DNA of 64,000 bases from Lachnoclostridium sp. UBA1175 (lineage in GTDB: Bacteria > Bacillota > Clostridia > Lachnospirales > Lachnospiraceae): positions 62,001 to 126,000 of the forward strand of contig DBYX01000007.1 of the NCBI GenBank assembly GCA_002311665.1. The letters run 5' to 3'. Positions 24,064-32,936 of this stretch are shown piece after piece. Every line of letters starts with the position of its first letter. Positions within the stretch are counted from its first letter, which is position 1. Position numbers and translations under genes: made by a program. The notes under the pieces are model-generated. The model was given only the letters and a program-made list of their open reading frames with translations, was not told the origin of the DNA and made no database searches.

Positions 24064-26085
24064 ATGACGAGTGCGGAAATCTATCTGCAACCGGACAAGA
24101 CCGCGAAGCCGGAGCTTATGCGGAGCAATCCGTGGCTTGCGCTGCTGACGGAGACCGAGCACGTCTATGTCAACGCGGAGCGGATCGAGAGCGTCGGAAC
24201 GATCTCCGGTCGGGAGACGCTTGACTATGTGATGAGAAGCCTTGATATCCTGAGGGAGATCGAGGAGTCGGGGCGGCTTGACGATGATCGAAACGGCGAG
24301 ATGCGCCGTATTCTCGAGACCGTGCTGCAGTGGTCGGAGACCGCCAAGGGCGGGAACCGCGCACAGCGGACGGAGTGGACGGAGAAGGGGTATTCCCTCG
24401 ACATCCACAACGAGGGTTCCGCGATGATCTACCGGGAGTATGCGGAGCGCGGTGAGGTCGCTTACGACGAGCGCATTTTCGGCCTGATCCGCACGCACGG
24501 CCTCATCGGACAGAGCATCCGCGGGGAGATCCCGGTAAGCCACAACGCGTCCCTGTACGTGATGGCGGGAAGGGACAGCCTCGACTGGTATCAGCTGTTG
24601 TACACGCTCAACGAGTGCATCATCCGCGCGGCGGGCGAGGAGATCTGGTACAGCGTTCGGTACGATGTTGCGACGCTTGTGCGGCGAATCCTCGACGGCG
24701 ACTGGTCGGAGTTTTCAACGCAGTACCGCCTCGAGCGGCTGTGCCCCTCGGAGTACGATATCTACGAGGAGGACGCCGCATTTTTCGAGCGGGAGGTGTT
24801 ACCGCACTTTGAACTGTGGTATTTCACGTCGGCGCTTTGTGCGTTCGAGATCGGACAGATCCGCACGATCCTCAGGGCGGTGCTTTCCAACGTAGGCAAC
24901 GGCGTGAAGAGGGTGCGGCGTCTCAACTTCAAGCCGCTCGCGGACTCGCTGTGGTACGATTACCGGGGCAGGAAACGGATCAACATATACAAGAAGCGCA
25001 TCATCGAAAAATATCTGCGCGATGCGTCCGTGCAGAACGTGAACCTTGTTGTCACAACGGAGAACGGGACCGCCTATGTGGATTTCGCATTTTCCGCGGT
25101 GTGCGAAAAACTGATCGATTTCTGCGTCGAGGCGGAGCGGTGCGGACTGCTGACGTTTGAGAAGAGCATCATCGTGCTGTACGATATGTTCGGCTTCCGA
25201 AGGGACGCGTTCGACCGGCTCAACAACGAAAACAAGTATCTCGCGACGATGAACCGCGCGGCAAACAGCACGAAGGAGAGCATCATCTCGTACGTGACGG
25301 GACAGACGGTCGTCGATGTCGGCTCGGGCGGCGGGATCCTTCTGGACAGACTGGAGCAGAAATACCCGGACAAGCGCGTCATCGGCACGGACATCTCGGC
25401 TAATGTGATCGAGGTGCTGAACCGCAAGAAGGCGAAGGAAGGGCACCGTTGGGAGGTGCGGGTCCACAATTTTGTCGACGGTTGCTTCGGGGAGCCCGTG
25501 GACAGCATCATCTTCTCGTCGATCCTGCACGAGATCTTCTCCTACACGGAGGGGGAGAACGGGAGATTTGACCTTGCGAGCGTGCGGCTGGCGCTTCGCA
25601 ACGCGTACGACAGCCTGCGGCCGGGCGGAAGGATCATCATCCGCGACGGGATCAGGACGGACAGTAAGGAGCTGCGGACTGTCAGGTTCGCGGATGCGTC
25701 GGGGATGGATTTTCTGCGGAACTACCGGAACGATTTCAAGGGGCTTACGGACATCCCGGAGGAGAAGAAGATCACGGCACTGGATGAGGATAAGCTCGAG
25801 GTGACCGGCGATATCAACTTCATCCGCGAGTTTATGTACACCTACACGTGGGGCAGCGACAGCTATGCGCACGAGGTGCAGGAGCAGTTCGGATACTGGA
25901 CGCTTACGGAGTTTAAGAGCTTCTTCGGGGAACTCGGGGCGGAGCTTCTGGTCGCGGAGGAGTTCCTGGAACCGGGCTACCCGGACCATCTCGGCAAACT
26001 ACTGACGCTCACCGATGCGTCGGGCACGGAGGTTGAGTATCCGCCGTCCAACTGCATCATCGTGGCGGAGAAACCGAAGAAATGA
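24064..26085 (+). CDS. Large protein with C-terminal class I SAM methyltransferase domain
   Basis: 673 residues. The C-terminal part (~395-673) is a class I methyltransferase: motif I VVDVGSGGGILLD (~414-426), acidic end of beta 2 in GTDIS (~441-445), motif IV region DSIIFSSILHEIF, and LRPGGRIIIRDGI. The N-terminal ~395 residues match no family I recognise; they are mixed helix/strand with no signal peptide or membrane helix and contain a KRINIYKKRIIEKYL basic patch near 305-320. The substrate is unknown. A C-terminal ~100-residue segment continues past the usual fold. It is probably co-transcribed with the cysteine desulfurase and ends at the bidirectional terminator at 26093. Confidence 0.75.
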   Translation: MTSAEIYLQPDKTAKPELMRSNPWLALLTETEHVYVNAERIESVGTISGRETLDYVMRSLDILREIEESGRLDDDRNGEMRRILETVLQWSETAKGGNRAQRTEWTEKGYSLDIHNEGSAMIYREYAERGEVAYDERIFGLIRTHGLIGQSIRGEIPVSHNASLYVMAGRDSLDWYQLLYTLNECIIRAAGEEIWYSVRYDVATLVRRILDGDWSEFSTQYRLERLCPSEYDIYEEDAAFFEREVLPHFELWYFTSALCAFEIGQIRTILRAVLSNVGNGVKRVRRLNFKPLADSLWYDYRGRKRINIYKKRIIEKYLRDASVQNVNLVVTTENGTAYVDFAFSAVCEKLIDFCVEAERCGLLTFEKSIIVLYDMFGFRRDAFDRLNNENKYLATMNRAANSTKESIISYVTGQTVVDVGSGGGILLDRLEQKYPDKRVIGTDISANVIEVLNRKKAKEGHRWEVRVHNFVDGCFGEPVDSIIFSSILHEIFSYTEGENGRFDLASVRLALRNAYDSLRPGGRIIIRDGIRTDSKELRTVRFADASGMDFLRNYRNDFKGLTDIPEEKKITALDEDKLEVTGDINFIREFMYTYTWGSDSYAHEVQEQFGYWTLTEFKSFFGELGAELLVAEEFLEPGYPDHLGKLLTLTDASGTEVEYPPSNCIIVAEKPKK

Positions 26086-26092
26086 ACGTAAA

Positions 26093-26131
26093 AAAGCGGC
26101 AGGCGAGGGATTATTTCCCGCCTGCCGCTTT
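26093..26131. terminator. Bidirectional terminator between methyltransferase and PHP genes
   Basis: Arms 26093-26110 and 26114-26131 form a long, almost perfect stem (AAAGCGGCAGGCG core) with A and T runs on either side, so it can end transcripts from both convergent genes. Confidence 0.9.
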
Positions 26132-26160
26132 GATTATTTAGGGATTACTCTGACGTCCGT

Positions 26161-26979
26161 TCAGAATTTGTATAACCCGGGCGTTCTTCCGGCAAATACT
26201 GCGTACTCCTTGAAGCCAATCCCGCGGAGCATCTCTTCCGTGCGGTCGAAATTCGCGGCGACGTGCTCCGGGTAGTGCGCGTCGGAGCCGACGGTGATCA
26301 GGCGTCCGCCGAGCTCGTAGTACCGCGCGGCGATCGCCTCGGAAGGGTTGGTCTCCGGGTAGTTCCGGCGCAGGGCGCCGGTGTTGATCTCCAACCCGAT
26401 ATCACGGCGGATGAGCGTGCGCAGGATCGCGTCGGTCACCTCCGCAAGCTTCGTTTTTTGCACGCGGCGGTTTTTCGGGACATATCGCAGGATGTAATCC
26501 AGATGGCCGCACACCTGGAAGCCGTCGTAATTCTCCAGGTTCCACAGCTCGGCCTCGAGGTAGCGCAGCACGCCCTCGGTGCCGGTGCGCGTCTGCCAGT
26601 ATTCGGGATAGTACGGGTCGGTGTGGCACAGGCAGTGCGTCGAACCGATCACATAGTCGAAGGGAAAGTTGCGAAGCAGCTCATCGTAGTACTGCCGCAC
26701 CTCATCCCGGACATCCTCCTCGTCGCGGAGGCCGATCTCGACGCCGATCCGCAGGTCGATGCGGTCGCGCCACGCCTCGCGCAGTTTTGCAAGCTTCGCA
26801 AAATACTTCTTCGCATCGAAGAGGAAACTCGTCGGATCCATCGGGAACAGCCAGTCCATATGGTCGGTGATGCAGTACATCGAAAGACCGCGTGCGACGG
26901 CGCTTTGAAGCATCGCCTCCGGCTCGCCGTGCCCGTCCGTGGAAAATGTGGTGTGCGTGTGTGTGTCGGCAAGTATCAT
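26161..26979 (-). CDS. PHP-domain phosphatase, histidinol-phosphatase type
   Basis: 272 residues. Opening metal-binding motif DTHTHTTFSTDG (~5-16), then ITDHMDW (~38-44), GVEIGLRDE (~81-89), GSTHCLCH (~113-120), GHLDYILRY (~164-172), EINTGALR and TVGSDAHYPEHV (~236-247). This order fits the PHP superfamily HisK/YvcE-like histidinol phosphatases. No his genes lie nearby, so a general phosphoesterase role is possible. Lies downstream of rqcH on the same strand; the 53-bp gap holds a GCCGCGGGT/ACCCGCGGC hairpin (26998-27028). The start follows AAAGGATTTTCCGACT. Confidence 0.85.
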   Translation of the reverse strand: MILADTHTHTTFSTDGHGEPEAMLQSAVARGLSMYCITDHMDWLFPMDPTSFLFDAKKYFAKLAKLREAWRDRIDLRIGVEIGLRDEEDVRDEVRQYYDELLRNFPFDYVIGSTHCLCHTDPYYPEYWQTRTGTEGVLRYLEAELWNLENYDGFQVCGHLDYILRYVPKNRRVQKTKLAEVTDAILRTLIRRDIGLEINTGALRRNYPETNPSEAIAARYYELGGRLITVGSDAHYPEHVAANFDRTEEMLRGIGFKEYAVFAGRTPGLYKF

Positions 26980-27032
26980 AGTCGGAAAATCCTTTCAGCC
27001 GCGGGTACTTCAAGGCAAAACCCGCGGCGGTG

Positions 27033-28790
27033 TCACTCCTTCACCAGAAGCTCCGCGTGCTCCGCGGGCTCGGCGACGAGAGAGTAGTTCGTATAGTACA
27101 CGACAAACCCGGGCTTGGCGCCGGCGGGCTTCTTCACGTGCTTCTTCTGGATGTAATCGATCTCCACCTTGTGCCCGTCCCGGTTCTTCGAGTAGAAAGC
27201 GGCGATGGAGCCGGCGATCTCGAACACCGCATCCGGCACATCGGCGCCGCCGGAGTGCAGGATCACGTGGGAGCCGGGCACACCCTTCGCGTGGAACCAC
27301 CAGTCGCTGTTGGCGGCGAAACGGTGCGTGAGCTCCTCGTTCTGGTAGTTGTTCCGCCCGACGTAGATGTCAAACCCTTCCGCGGTGCGGTAGTGGTAGG
27401 GGCGGCTCGTCATTTTCCGCGAAGCGCGCTTGTCGGAGGAACCGCGGTGGAACTTGAGGTAACCGCAGTCCGTCAGCTCCTTGCGGATGTCCGCGAGGTC
27501 AGCCTCGTCGGCAGCGAACTCGAGAGATTCGCGCACGGACTCGAGGTGCGCGAGCTCGTCACGGCTCTCGGCGATGTGCGAAGCGAGCGCCTCGCCGGTC
27601 CTCTTCAGCTTGCTGTAGCGCTCGTAATAGCGCTTGGCATTGTCCATGATCGAGAGCGTCGGATCGAGCGCGATCGTGATCTCGGAATTGTCGTAGTAAT
27701 TTGTGCAGGTGAAGGACTCCGAGCCGGACACGGCGCTGTAGCCGTAGGTGGTGAGGAGCTCGCCGCATATGCGGAAGCGGTCCTTCTTCTCGGTGTCGGC
27801 GAACTGTTTCTCCTGCAGGTCGAGCTTCTTCGCGACGCGCTCCACGGCGGTCTGCACCGTGCGCCGCAGCTCCGCGGATTTCTGGCGGATGCGCGTCGTG
27901 GCCTCCTTTGTCTCGTAGTAGTAGAGCAGGAGCGCGCTCATCGAATCGAACGTTCTCGCCTCGTACTTCGGAAAATCGGTGTACACCGTCAGGGGAACCG
28001 CCGCAAACTCCGCGGGGATGCCGTCGGAGAGCACGCACATCGGTGCGAAGTCGCCGTTCGCGACGGCGGTATGAAGCCACGTGAGGGCATCCGCAAGGCG
28101 CGTGAAAGCTGCTTCGTCGCACTCCGCGACATCGCCTGCGGTGTCAAGCACCGCGCGGTGCGCAAGCTCGTTGGCGATCACGGGGCTGATGCCGGTGATC
28201 GTCGTGTAGATCGCTCTGCGAAGATCGCCCGTGCAACTGCGCACGGCGTCGATCAGCGCCGGAACCGGGTCGGAGAGAAGCGACAGCTTGTCGGCGGTCT
28301 TCGGGATGAAGTACGTGCGCCCGGGAAGTACCTCACGGACGGAGCTTACCATCGCGGAGACGCGCTTGATGCTGTCGATGATCGTTTCGTTCTCATCGCA
28401 GAATATGATGTTCGAATGCTTGCCCATCAGCTCGATGATGAGCCATTTGACGCGCGTGTCACCCATCTCGTCGAGGTGCTCGATCCGGATGCGGATGATG
28501 CGCTCGAGGTCGGGCTGCTCCACGGAGAGGATCCGCGCGCTGTTCAGGTGCTTTCGCAAAAGCATACAGAAGTTCGGCGCTGTGAGCGGAGAGGGGCGGT
28601 TGTCGGTGATCAGGCACGCGAGCGGCAGAGATGCGCTCGCGGAGAGATGCAGACGGTACGTGTCGTAGTTTTTTATCGCGAGAAGAAGCTCGTCGGGCTC
28701 GGGCTGCGAGATCTTGGTGATCCGCCCGCCGACCAGCGTCTGTTGCCATTCGTGCACGAGGCAGGAAACGGTGATTCCGTCGAGAGCCAT
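27033..28790 (-). CDS. rqcH: Ribosome quality control protein RqcH (NFACT family)
   Basis: Binds stalled 50S-peptidyl-tRNA complexes and recruits tRNA-Ala for C-terminal alanine tailing; older annotations call it fibronectin-binding protein. 585 residues, normal length. Start MALDGITVSCLVHEW with GGRITKISQPEPDELLL is the classic NFACT-N opening. Then LRKHLNSARI with the DLERI motif, a helix-hairpin-helix and coiled-coil middle, and the C-terminal NFACT-R domain (KMTSRPYHYRTAEGFDIYVGRNNYQNE, then WWFHAKGVPGSHVIL). ATG at 28790 is chosen by this conserved start; the frame is open 47 codons further but that stretch is the promoter region. The gene is divergent from the rhomboid-like gene. Confidence 0.95.
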   Translation of the reverse strand: MALDGITVSCLVHEWQQTLVGGRITKISQPEPDELLLAIKNYDTYRLHLSASASLPLACLITDNRPSPLTAPNFCMLLRKHLNSARILSVEQPDLERIIRIRIEHLDEMGDTRVKWLIIELMGKHSNIIFCDENETIIDSIKRVSAMVSSVREVLPGRTYFIPKTADKLSLLSDPVPALIDAVRSCTGDLRRAIYTTITGISPVIANELAHRAVLDTAGDVAECDEAAFTRLADALTWLHTAVANGDFAPMCVLSDGIPAEFAAVPLTVYTDFPKYEARTFDSMSALLLYYYETKEATTRIRQKSAELRRTVQTAVERVAKKLDLQEKQFADTEKKDRFRICGELLTTYGYSAVSGSESFTCTNYYDNSEITIALDPTLSIMDNAKRYYERYSKLKRTGEALASHIAESRDELAHLESVRESLEFAADEADLADIRKELTDCGYLKFHRGSSDKRASRKMTSRPYHYRTAEGFDIYVGRNNYQNEELTHRFAANSDWWFHAKGVPGSHVILHSGGADVPDAVFEIAGSIAAFYSKNRDGHKVEIDYIQKKHVKKPAGAKPGFVVYYTNYSLVAEPAEHAELLVKE

Positions 28791-28901
28791 ATGGGTAAGG
28801 TGTCCTTCCTGAATTTTGGTTAACGAAGCCGGTGAACCGGCGGTGCGTCCGCGTGTCGGTGCGGCGCGGTCAAAAACACTTTCTGTAGGGTCTTCCCCCG
28901 A

Positions 28902-28931
28902 AGTATACCACAATTTGTTTGACATTGCCAC
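28902..28931 (-). promoter_or_regulatory. Possible promoter of rqcH
   Basis: On the minus strand, -10 TATACT (28902-28907) and a weak -35 GTGGCA (28926-28931) with an 18-bp spacer. It overlaps the + strand promoter at 28919, so the two may compete. Confidence 0.4.
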
Positions 28932-28947
28932 GGGAAAAACATATAAT
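28919..28947 (+). promoter_or_regulatory. Consensus promoter of the rhomboid-like operon
   Basis: Perfect -35 TTGACA (28919-28924), 17-bp spacer, perfect -10 TATAAT (28942-28947). The leader to the first ATG is about 85 nt. Confidence 0.9.
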
Positions 28948-29037
28948 GAAAATGATTGAATTTATGGAAAACGGCGCTGTCGGGCACGTACAAAACGGGC
29001 TGTCGGCGGGGGGAGCGCCGAAGGAGAACGGAAGGCA

Positions 29038-30003
29038 ATGATCAACAAATTAGAACGCAAATTCGGACGCTACGCGATCAGGGGACTGATGAAGTATGTG
29101 ATGCTTCTGTACGGACTCGGTCTCATTATGTTCTTCGTGAGTCCGGAATTTTACTATAACTGGCTCGCGCTCGATGTCGAGAAGACGTTTGCGCATCTGC
29201 AGCTGTGGAGACTGATAACTTTCCTGATCCAGCCGATCGAGCAGAACAACCTCATTTTCGTGCTGATCGCGATGTATCTGTACTATTTCATCGGCAATAT
29301 GCTGGAGTTGAAGTGGGGAAGCTTCCGGTTCAACCTGTTTTATTTTGCGGGAGTGCTCTTCAACATCGTCTCGTGCGTGCTGATCTATCTCTTCACGCTG
29401 ATCGTGCTCGGGCACGGCGAGTCGGTCATGGTCAGCCTGGACTACATCAACTTCGCAATGTTCCTTGCCTTCGCGGTGGAGTTCGGCGAGGTGCAGTTCC
29501 TGCTGTTCTTCGTGATACCGGTCAAGGTCAAATACATCGCCTTCTTCTCCGTGGCAATGTACGGATATGAGTTTGTCAGCATTCTGGTGAAGACCAACTG
29601 GCAGACATTCCTGCTTTATCTCGTTCCGTTCATCATCGGGATCCTGCATTTTCTGATCTACTGGATCGCGACGAGAAAATCCCGCAACGCGCGGCGGCGG
29701 ACACTCAACGATCTGCGCAGGCAGTATGCTTTCGCGCAGGGCGTCCGGACCGGCGAGCGCGAGGGAAGCGTGGTCAACAACGCGGGCGGACACAAGGTCA
29801 TCACGAGACATCGCTGTGCGGTGTGCGGGCGTACGGAGCTGGACGACGATATGCTCGAGTTCCGTTTCTGCTCCAAGTGCGAAGGCAACTACGAGTATTG
29901 TATGGACCATCTTTACACGCACACGCACGTGGTGCGCGAGAAGGCCGGGGCGGGCGTTCAGATCGACGCCTCGGAGCTGAATTCTTCCGAGAAGGACGAG
30001 TGA
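29038..30003 (+). CDS. Rhomboid-like membrane protein with C-terminal zinc-binding motif
   Basis: 321 residues. About six membrane helices (~20-215) with rhomboid-type features: LQLWRLITFLIQP (loop 1/helix 2 region) and YLYYFIGNMLELKWGSFRFN. The catalytic GxSG serine and the later histidine of active rhomboid proteases are not seen, so it is probably a pseudo-rhomboid. The basic cytoplasmic tail (RKSRNARRRTLNDLRRQ) leads to a Cys/His cluster (~260-300: CAVC, CSKC, YCMDHLYTHTH) that probably binds zinc. ATG at 29038 follows GAACGGAAGGCA. The next gene starts 3 bp after its stop, so the two are likely translationally coupled. Function unknown; binding of membrane or client proteins is only a guess. 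Confidence 0.75.
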   Translation: MINKLERKFGRYAIRGLMKYVMLLYGLGLIMFFVSPEFYYNWLALDVEKTFAHLQLWRLITFLIQPIEQNNLIFVLIAMYLYYFIGNMLELKWGSFRFNLFYFAGVLFNIVSCVLIYLFTLIVLGHGESVMVSLDYINFAMFLAFAVEFGEVQFLLFFVIPVKVKYIAFFSVAMYGYEFVSILVKTNWQTFLLYLVPFIIGILHFLIYWIATRKSRNARRRTLNDLRRQYAFAQGVRTGEREGSVVNNAGGHKVITRHRCAVCGRTELDDDMLEFRFCSKCEGNYEYCMDHLYTHTHVVREKAGAGVQIDASELNSSEKDE

Positions 30004-30006
30004 GTT

Positions 30007-31368
30007 ATGAGTGTGAAAAGCATTGAGCGGCGGCTGTGCAGCTCATTTTACGATATGGCCTGGCTGAACCTTTCGGCGGGCATTGAGAACCTGCCGGAGC
30101 GCGCGAAGGAGGACGGAGACGGATTCGGTCTCCTCACGGAGGTGTACCGGAAGCTTCTCCTGACAAACGGACAGCTTCTCACGGACGCGCTTAAGGGCGG
30201 CGATGAGAAGGAGATCGCGGAGTGCACGACGATCCTGCTCTCGCTCCGGGAGACCCTTTCGGACCTCGCTGAAGAACTGACCGTGTACCGCGCGGAGGGA
30301 CGGCTTCTCCGCAATGTGCTGCTTCGCAGGGAGGCCTCGGAGCAGTCGCAGGCGGCGGTCAACACGGACGACGAGGTGTGCGAGCTTTTGGGGAAAATGT
30401 TCCAGAGCGACGACCCGATGATCACGAACCTGCGGATCCGCTCGATGGTGGCCGCATTTCCCGCGAGAATGACGCGGAACAGATTTTACGACAGGATTGC
30501 CGGATATCTCTCCCTGTATAACGGGCAGGAGGACGGCGAGGGCCTTGACGCGTTTTGCTACCGGCTCCGCGGTGCTGCGGCGATCCGTAACGGCGGTGAG
30601 AGCGGCGAAGGGACGGACAGTGTGAAACAGACGCTTGCGTTCATCGACGGACTGTTGGCTCCCGCGAGGGAGGCCGTGGGCGCGGAAGGCGCGGACGCCG
30701 TGGGTGTGTGCGATGCGCTCGGCGCGACCAACGCGAAGATGGACACGGCAATCGGCGATATCGAGAGCATCACGAGATGCGTCAACGCGCTCGCCGCGAT
30801 CGGACTTCTGTCCGGAATGGACGGGGCGATCCGGGAGAATTCTTCCGTGGCGGACGATCTGCAGCCGGCGGTCGGCCTGCAGCTTCGCGAGGCGAGAGGA
30901 ATCACGGTGGATGAGACGGAATACGCGGACGCGACGGCACGTGCCCACGCCGCGATGGAGGAATATTTTGAGCCGCTGTCGGTGTTGATGGAGACGGAGA
31001 CGGGGCGGCTTCAGGCGGAGATCGACAAGATGGACGACGCCGCGGCGGAGGCTTACATCCCCGTGATGAAGGCAGCGCGACTGATGTCCACGTCAGCGTT
31101 CGCATCGCTTGAGAGTGAAGTTTACGGAGCGGTGACGCCGGAGAAGGTGGAGGAGTGCCGGGACGCGCTTGCGCGAGAGCTGGATGGCCGTTTCGAAGGC
31201 CAGCCGAAGGCAATGGTCCGTGAGATCATGGCCGCGGTGCTCGCGGAGTTGCCGGTCTGGTTTGAGAGCCGGACCGAGGTGATGGAGTATATGCTGCAGT
31301 CGCTGCAGGGATGCCGCACGGACGGCGAGCGCCGGTTCGCGATCCGGCTTCTGCGCGCGGCGTTGTGA
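30007..31368 (+). CDS. Unknown helical cytoplasmic protein
   Basis: 453 residues, no signal peptide or membrane helix, Ala/Glu/Arg-rich and predicted mainly alpha-helical by composition. Not recognised. Features: short LLSLRETLSDLAEEL and LLRNVLLRREASEQ helices, a Gly-rich linker around residue 195-205, and a conserved-looking C-terminus (EIMAAVLAELPVWFESRTEVMEYMLQSL). It starts 3 bp after the rhomboid-like gene, within an operon that runs on to ytfJ, so it may act with the rhomboid-like protein. There is no evidence for an enzymatic motif. Confidence 0.7.
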   Translation: MSVKSIERRLCSSFYDMAWLNLSAGIENLPERAKEDGDGFGLLTEVYRKLLLTNGQLLTDALKGGDEKEIAECTTILLSLRETLSDLAEELTVYRAEGRLLRNVLLRREASEQSQAAVNTDDEVCELLGKMFQSDDPMITNLRIRSMVAAFPARMTRNRFYDRIAGYLSLYNGQEDGEGLDAFCYRLRGAAAIRNGGESGEGTDSVKQTLAFIDGLLAPAREAVGAEGADAVGVCDALGATNAKMDTAIGDIESITRCVNALAAIGLLSGMDGAIRENSSVADDLQPAVGLQLREARGITVDETEYADATARAHAAMEEYFEPLSVLMETETGRLQAEIDKMDDAAAEAYIPVMKAARLMSTSAFASLESEVYGAVTPEKVEECRDALARELDGRFEGQPKAMVREIMAAVLAELPVWFESRTEVMEYMLQSLQGCRTDGERRFAIRLLRAAL

Positions 31369-31447
31369 CGCTGACGGAACGAGCCCGTGAAGGGTATTCC
31401 GCGAAGACAGAAGATCGTTTCGCCGCGTTGGCCGGCGAGGAGTGAAC

Positions 31448-31741
31448 ATGCTGAAGCTTGAGAAGACAATTCACACGATCCCCGAGGAGACGCAGGAGCT
31501 CGGCGCCATGGTCCGCGCGGTGCGCAGGAACAAGGGCGACGAGGGGATATTTTGCGTGATGCGGTCGGAAGCGACGCAGGGGCTGATGGAGATCGCCCCG
31601 CTGGCTTACGCGAGGATCGAGGCGAAGCAGCATGATATATCGGTGTTCGGGCTTGCGAAGGGCAAGGCTCACGCGATCGAGCTTGTGCGGCTGATCGTGG
31701 ATAAGATGGCGAAGAACGGAGATTTTCGGACGGGCGAATGA
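31448..31741 (+). CDS. Unknown small cytoplasmic protein
   Basis: 97 residues, soluble, not recognised. Sequence runs from MLKLEKTIHTIPEE through a central IFCVMRSEATQGLMEIAPLAYARIEAKQHDISVFGLAKGKAHAIELVRLIVDKM, a likely alpha/beta fold. The ATG at 31448 has GAGGAG (31435-31440) 7 bp upstream; the in-frame GTG at 31442 is too close to it. It lies between the helical protein and ytfI, all in one direction, with a 79-bp gap upstream in which no promoter was seen. Confidence 0.7.
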   Translation: MLKLEKTIHTIPEETQELGAMVRAVRRNKGDEGIFCVMRSEATQGLMEIAPLAYARIEAKQHDISVFGLAKGKAHAIELVRLIVDKMAKNGDFRTGE

Positions 31742-31783
31742 CGGCTTTCGGCCGTGTTCAGAGGATTCTTGCGGAGGCGCGCA

Positions 31784-32857
31784 ATGGGAGTTGTTCTATT
31801 AATTCTGAAAATTCTCGGGATCACGATCCTGTGCGTTCTCGGACTCGTGCTCCTGATACTGGCGCTCGTTCTGTTTGTGCCGATCCGGTACCGGGTCAAG
31901 GGCAACATAGAATCGAAGGAGCACCACAGCGGGGTCGTGTGCGTACACTGGCTGTTGCACGCGATCGACATCCGGATCATCGACGATCCCGAGACCGGGA
32001 CGGTCACGAAGCGGTTGCGCATCCTCGGATTGTTCGGGAAGAAAGGCGATGCAGTGATCTTCCCGAAGGCGAAGGAGGAAGAAGAGGAGTCCGACGGGGA
32101 ACCCGCGGACGGGACGGAGGTCGCTGCCCTGAGCACGGCGGAAGGCAAGGACAAAGAGAAGGACAAAGAGAAAGACCGGGAGAAGGATAATAAAGAGAAG
32201 GAAGAGAACCGGAAGGACGGTAAGAAGGGGAAGAAAGACCGGAAGAAGGAAAAAGGAAAGAAGAAAGATAAGGACAAGGATAAAGATAAGGACAAGGACG
32301 ACGGCATGACAGACGCGGACCACGCGGAGGACTCCGGGGACGGAGCCGCGACGGAGGGTAAGAAGAAGCGCTCCCTCGGGGACCGCATCGACGATCTGAA
32401 GGACACGGTGTCGTGCGTGCTCGAACTGTTCTCAAAGCGCAAGGAACTTCTCAAGAACTATCTGACCAAGAAGTCCACCAAGGCGGCGATCGGCAAGCTG
32501 TGGAAGACCGTCGTGTGGCTTCTCAAGACGATCGCTCCGAGGAAGGGACACGCGGAGGTGACCTTCGGGCTGAAGGATCCCGAACTGACCGGAAAGGCAT
32601 TTGCCGCGGCGGCGATGCTGTATCCCTGGTACGGAAAGCACATCGACCTGTACCCCGAGTTCTCGGGCGAGACGATCAACGGGCACGGAGATGTGAAGGG
32701 AAGGATAAGGCTGTGGGGCGTCGCCATCCGGGCGCTGAGCATCCTGTTCGACAAGAACATCAAGAAGGTTCGCAAGGAGTTTACGAAGGTGAAGGAGACG
32801 ATGATGAACACGCCTTCCGACATCAAGAAGATCATCAAGAAGGAAGACGCGGCGTAG
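31784..32857 (+). CDS. DUF2953 family protein (YtfI-like)
   Basis: 357 residues. One N-terminal membrane helix (~4-30) ending in VPIRYRVKGNIESKEHHSG, the usual DUF2953 opening. The C-terminal half (~200-357) has KNYLTKKSTKAAIGKLWKTVVWLLKTIAPRKGHAEVTFGLKDPELTGKAF and DLYPEFSGE. Between them lies a ~90-residue Lys/Glu/Asp-rich stretch (~95-190) with KDKEKDKEK-type repeats, longer than I expect for the family. ytfI-ytfJ pairing is known from Bacillus, where YtfJ (GerW) affects spore germination. ATG at 31784 follows GGAGG by 6 bp. Confidence 0.85.
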   Translation: MGVVLLILKILGITILCVLGLVLLILALVLFVPIRYRVKGNIESKEHHSGVVCVHWLLHAIDIRIIDDPETGTVTKRLRILGLFGKKGDAVIFPKAKEEEEESDGEPADGTEVAALSTAEGKDKEKDKEKDREKDNKEKEENRKDGKKGKKDRKKEKGKKKDKDKDKDKDKDDGMTDADHAEDSGDGAATEGKKKRSLGDRIDDLKDTVSCVLELFSKRKELLKNYLTKKSTKAAIGKLWKTVVWLLKTIAPRKGHAEVTFGLKDPELTGKAFAAAAMLYPWYGKHIDLYPEFSGETINGHGDVKGRIRLWGVAIRALSILFDKNIKKVRKEFTKVKETMMNTPSDIKKIIKKEDAA

Positions 32858-32936
32858 TCCGCGGACGGCATATACGGGACAACAACAGCGGCGCGGCCCT
32901 GAGACGGCGGAGAGCACCGCGGAAAAGGAGAGAAAT

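Noticed and set aside
27030..28823. A ~600-codon + strand open frame opposite rqcH
   Set aside because: The minus strand encodes a full NFACT protein; the + strand translation is low-complexity Val/Arg/Leu-rich with no motif.
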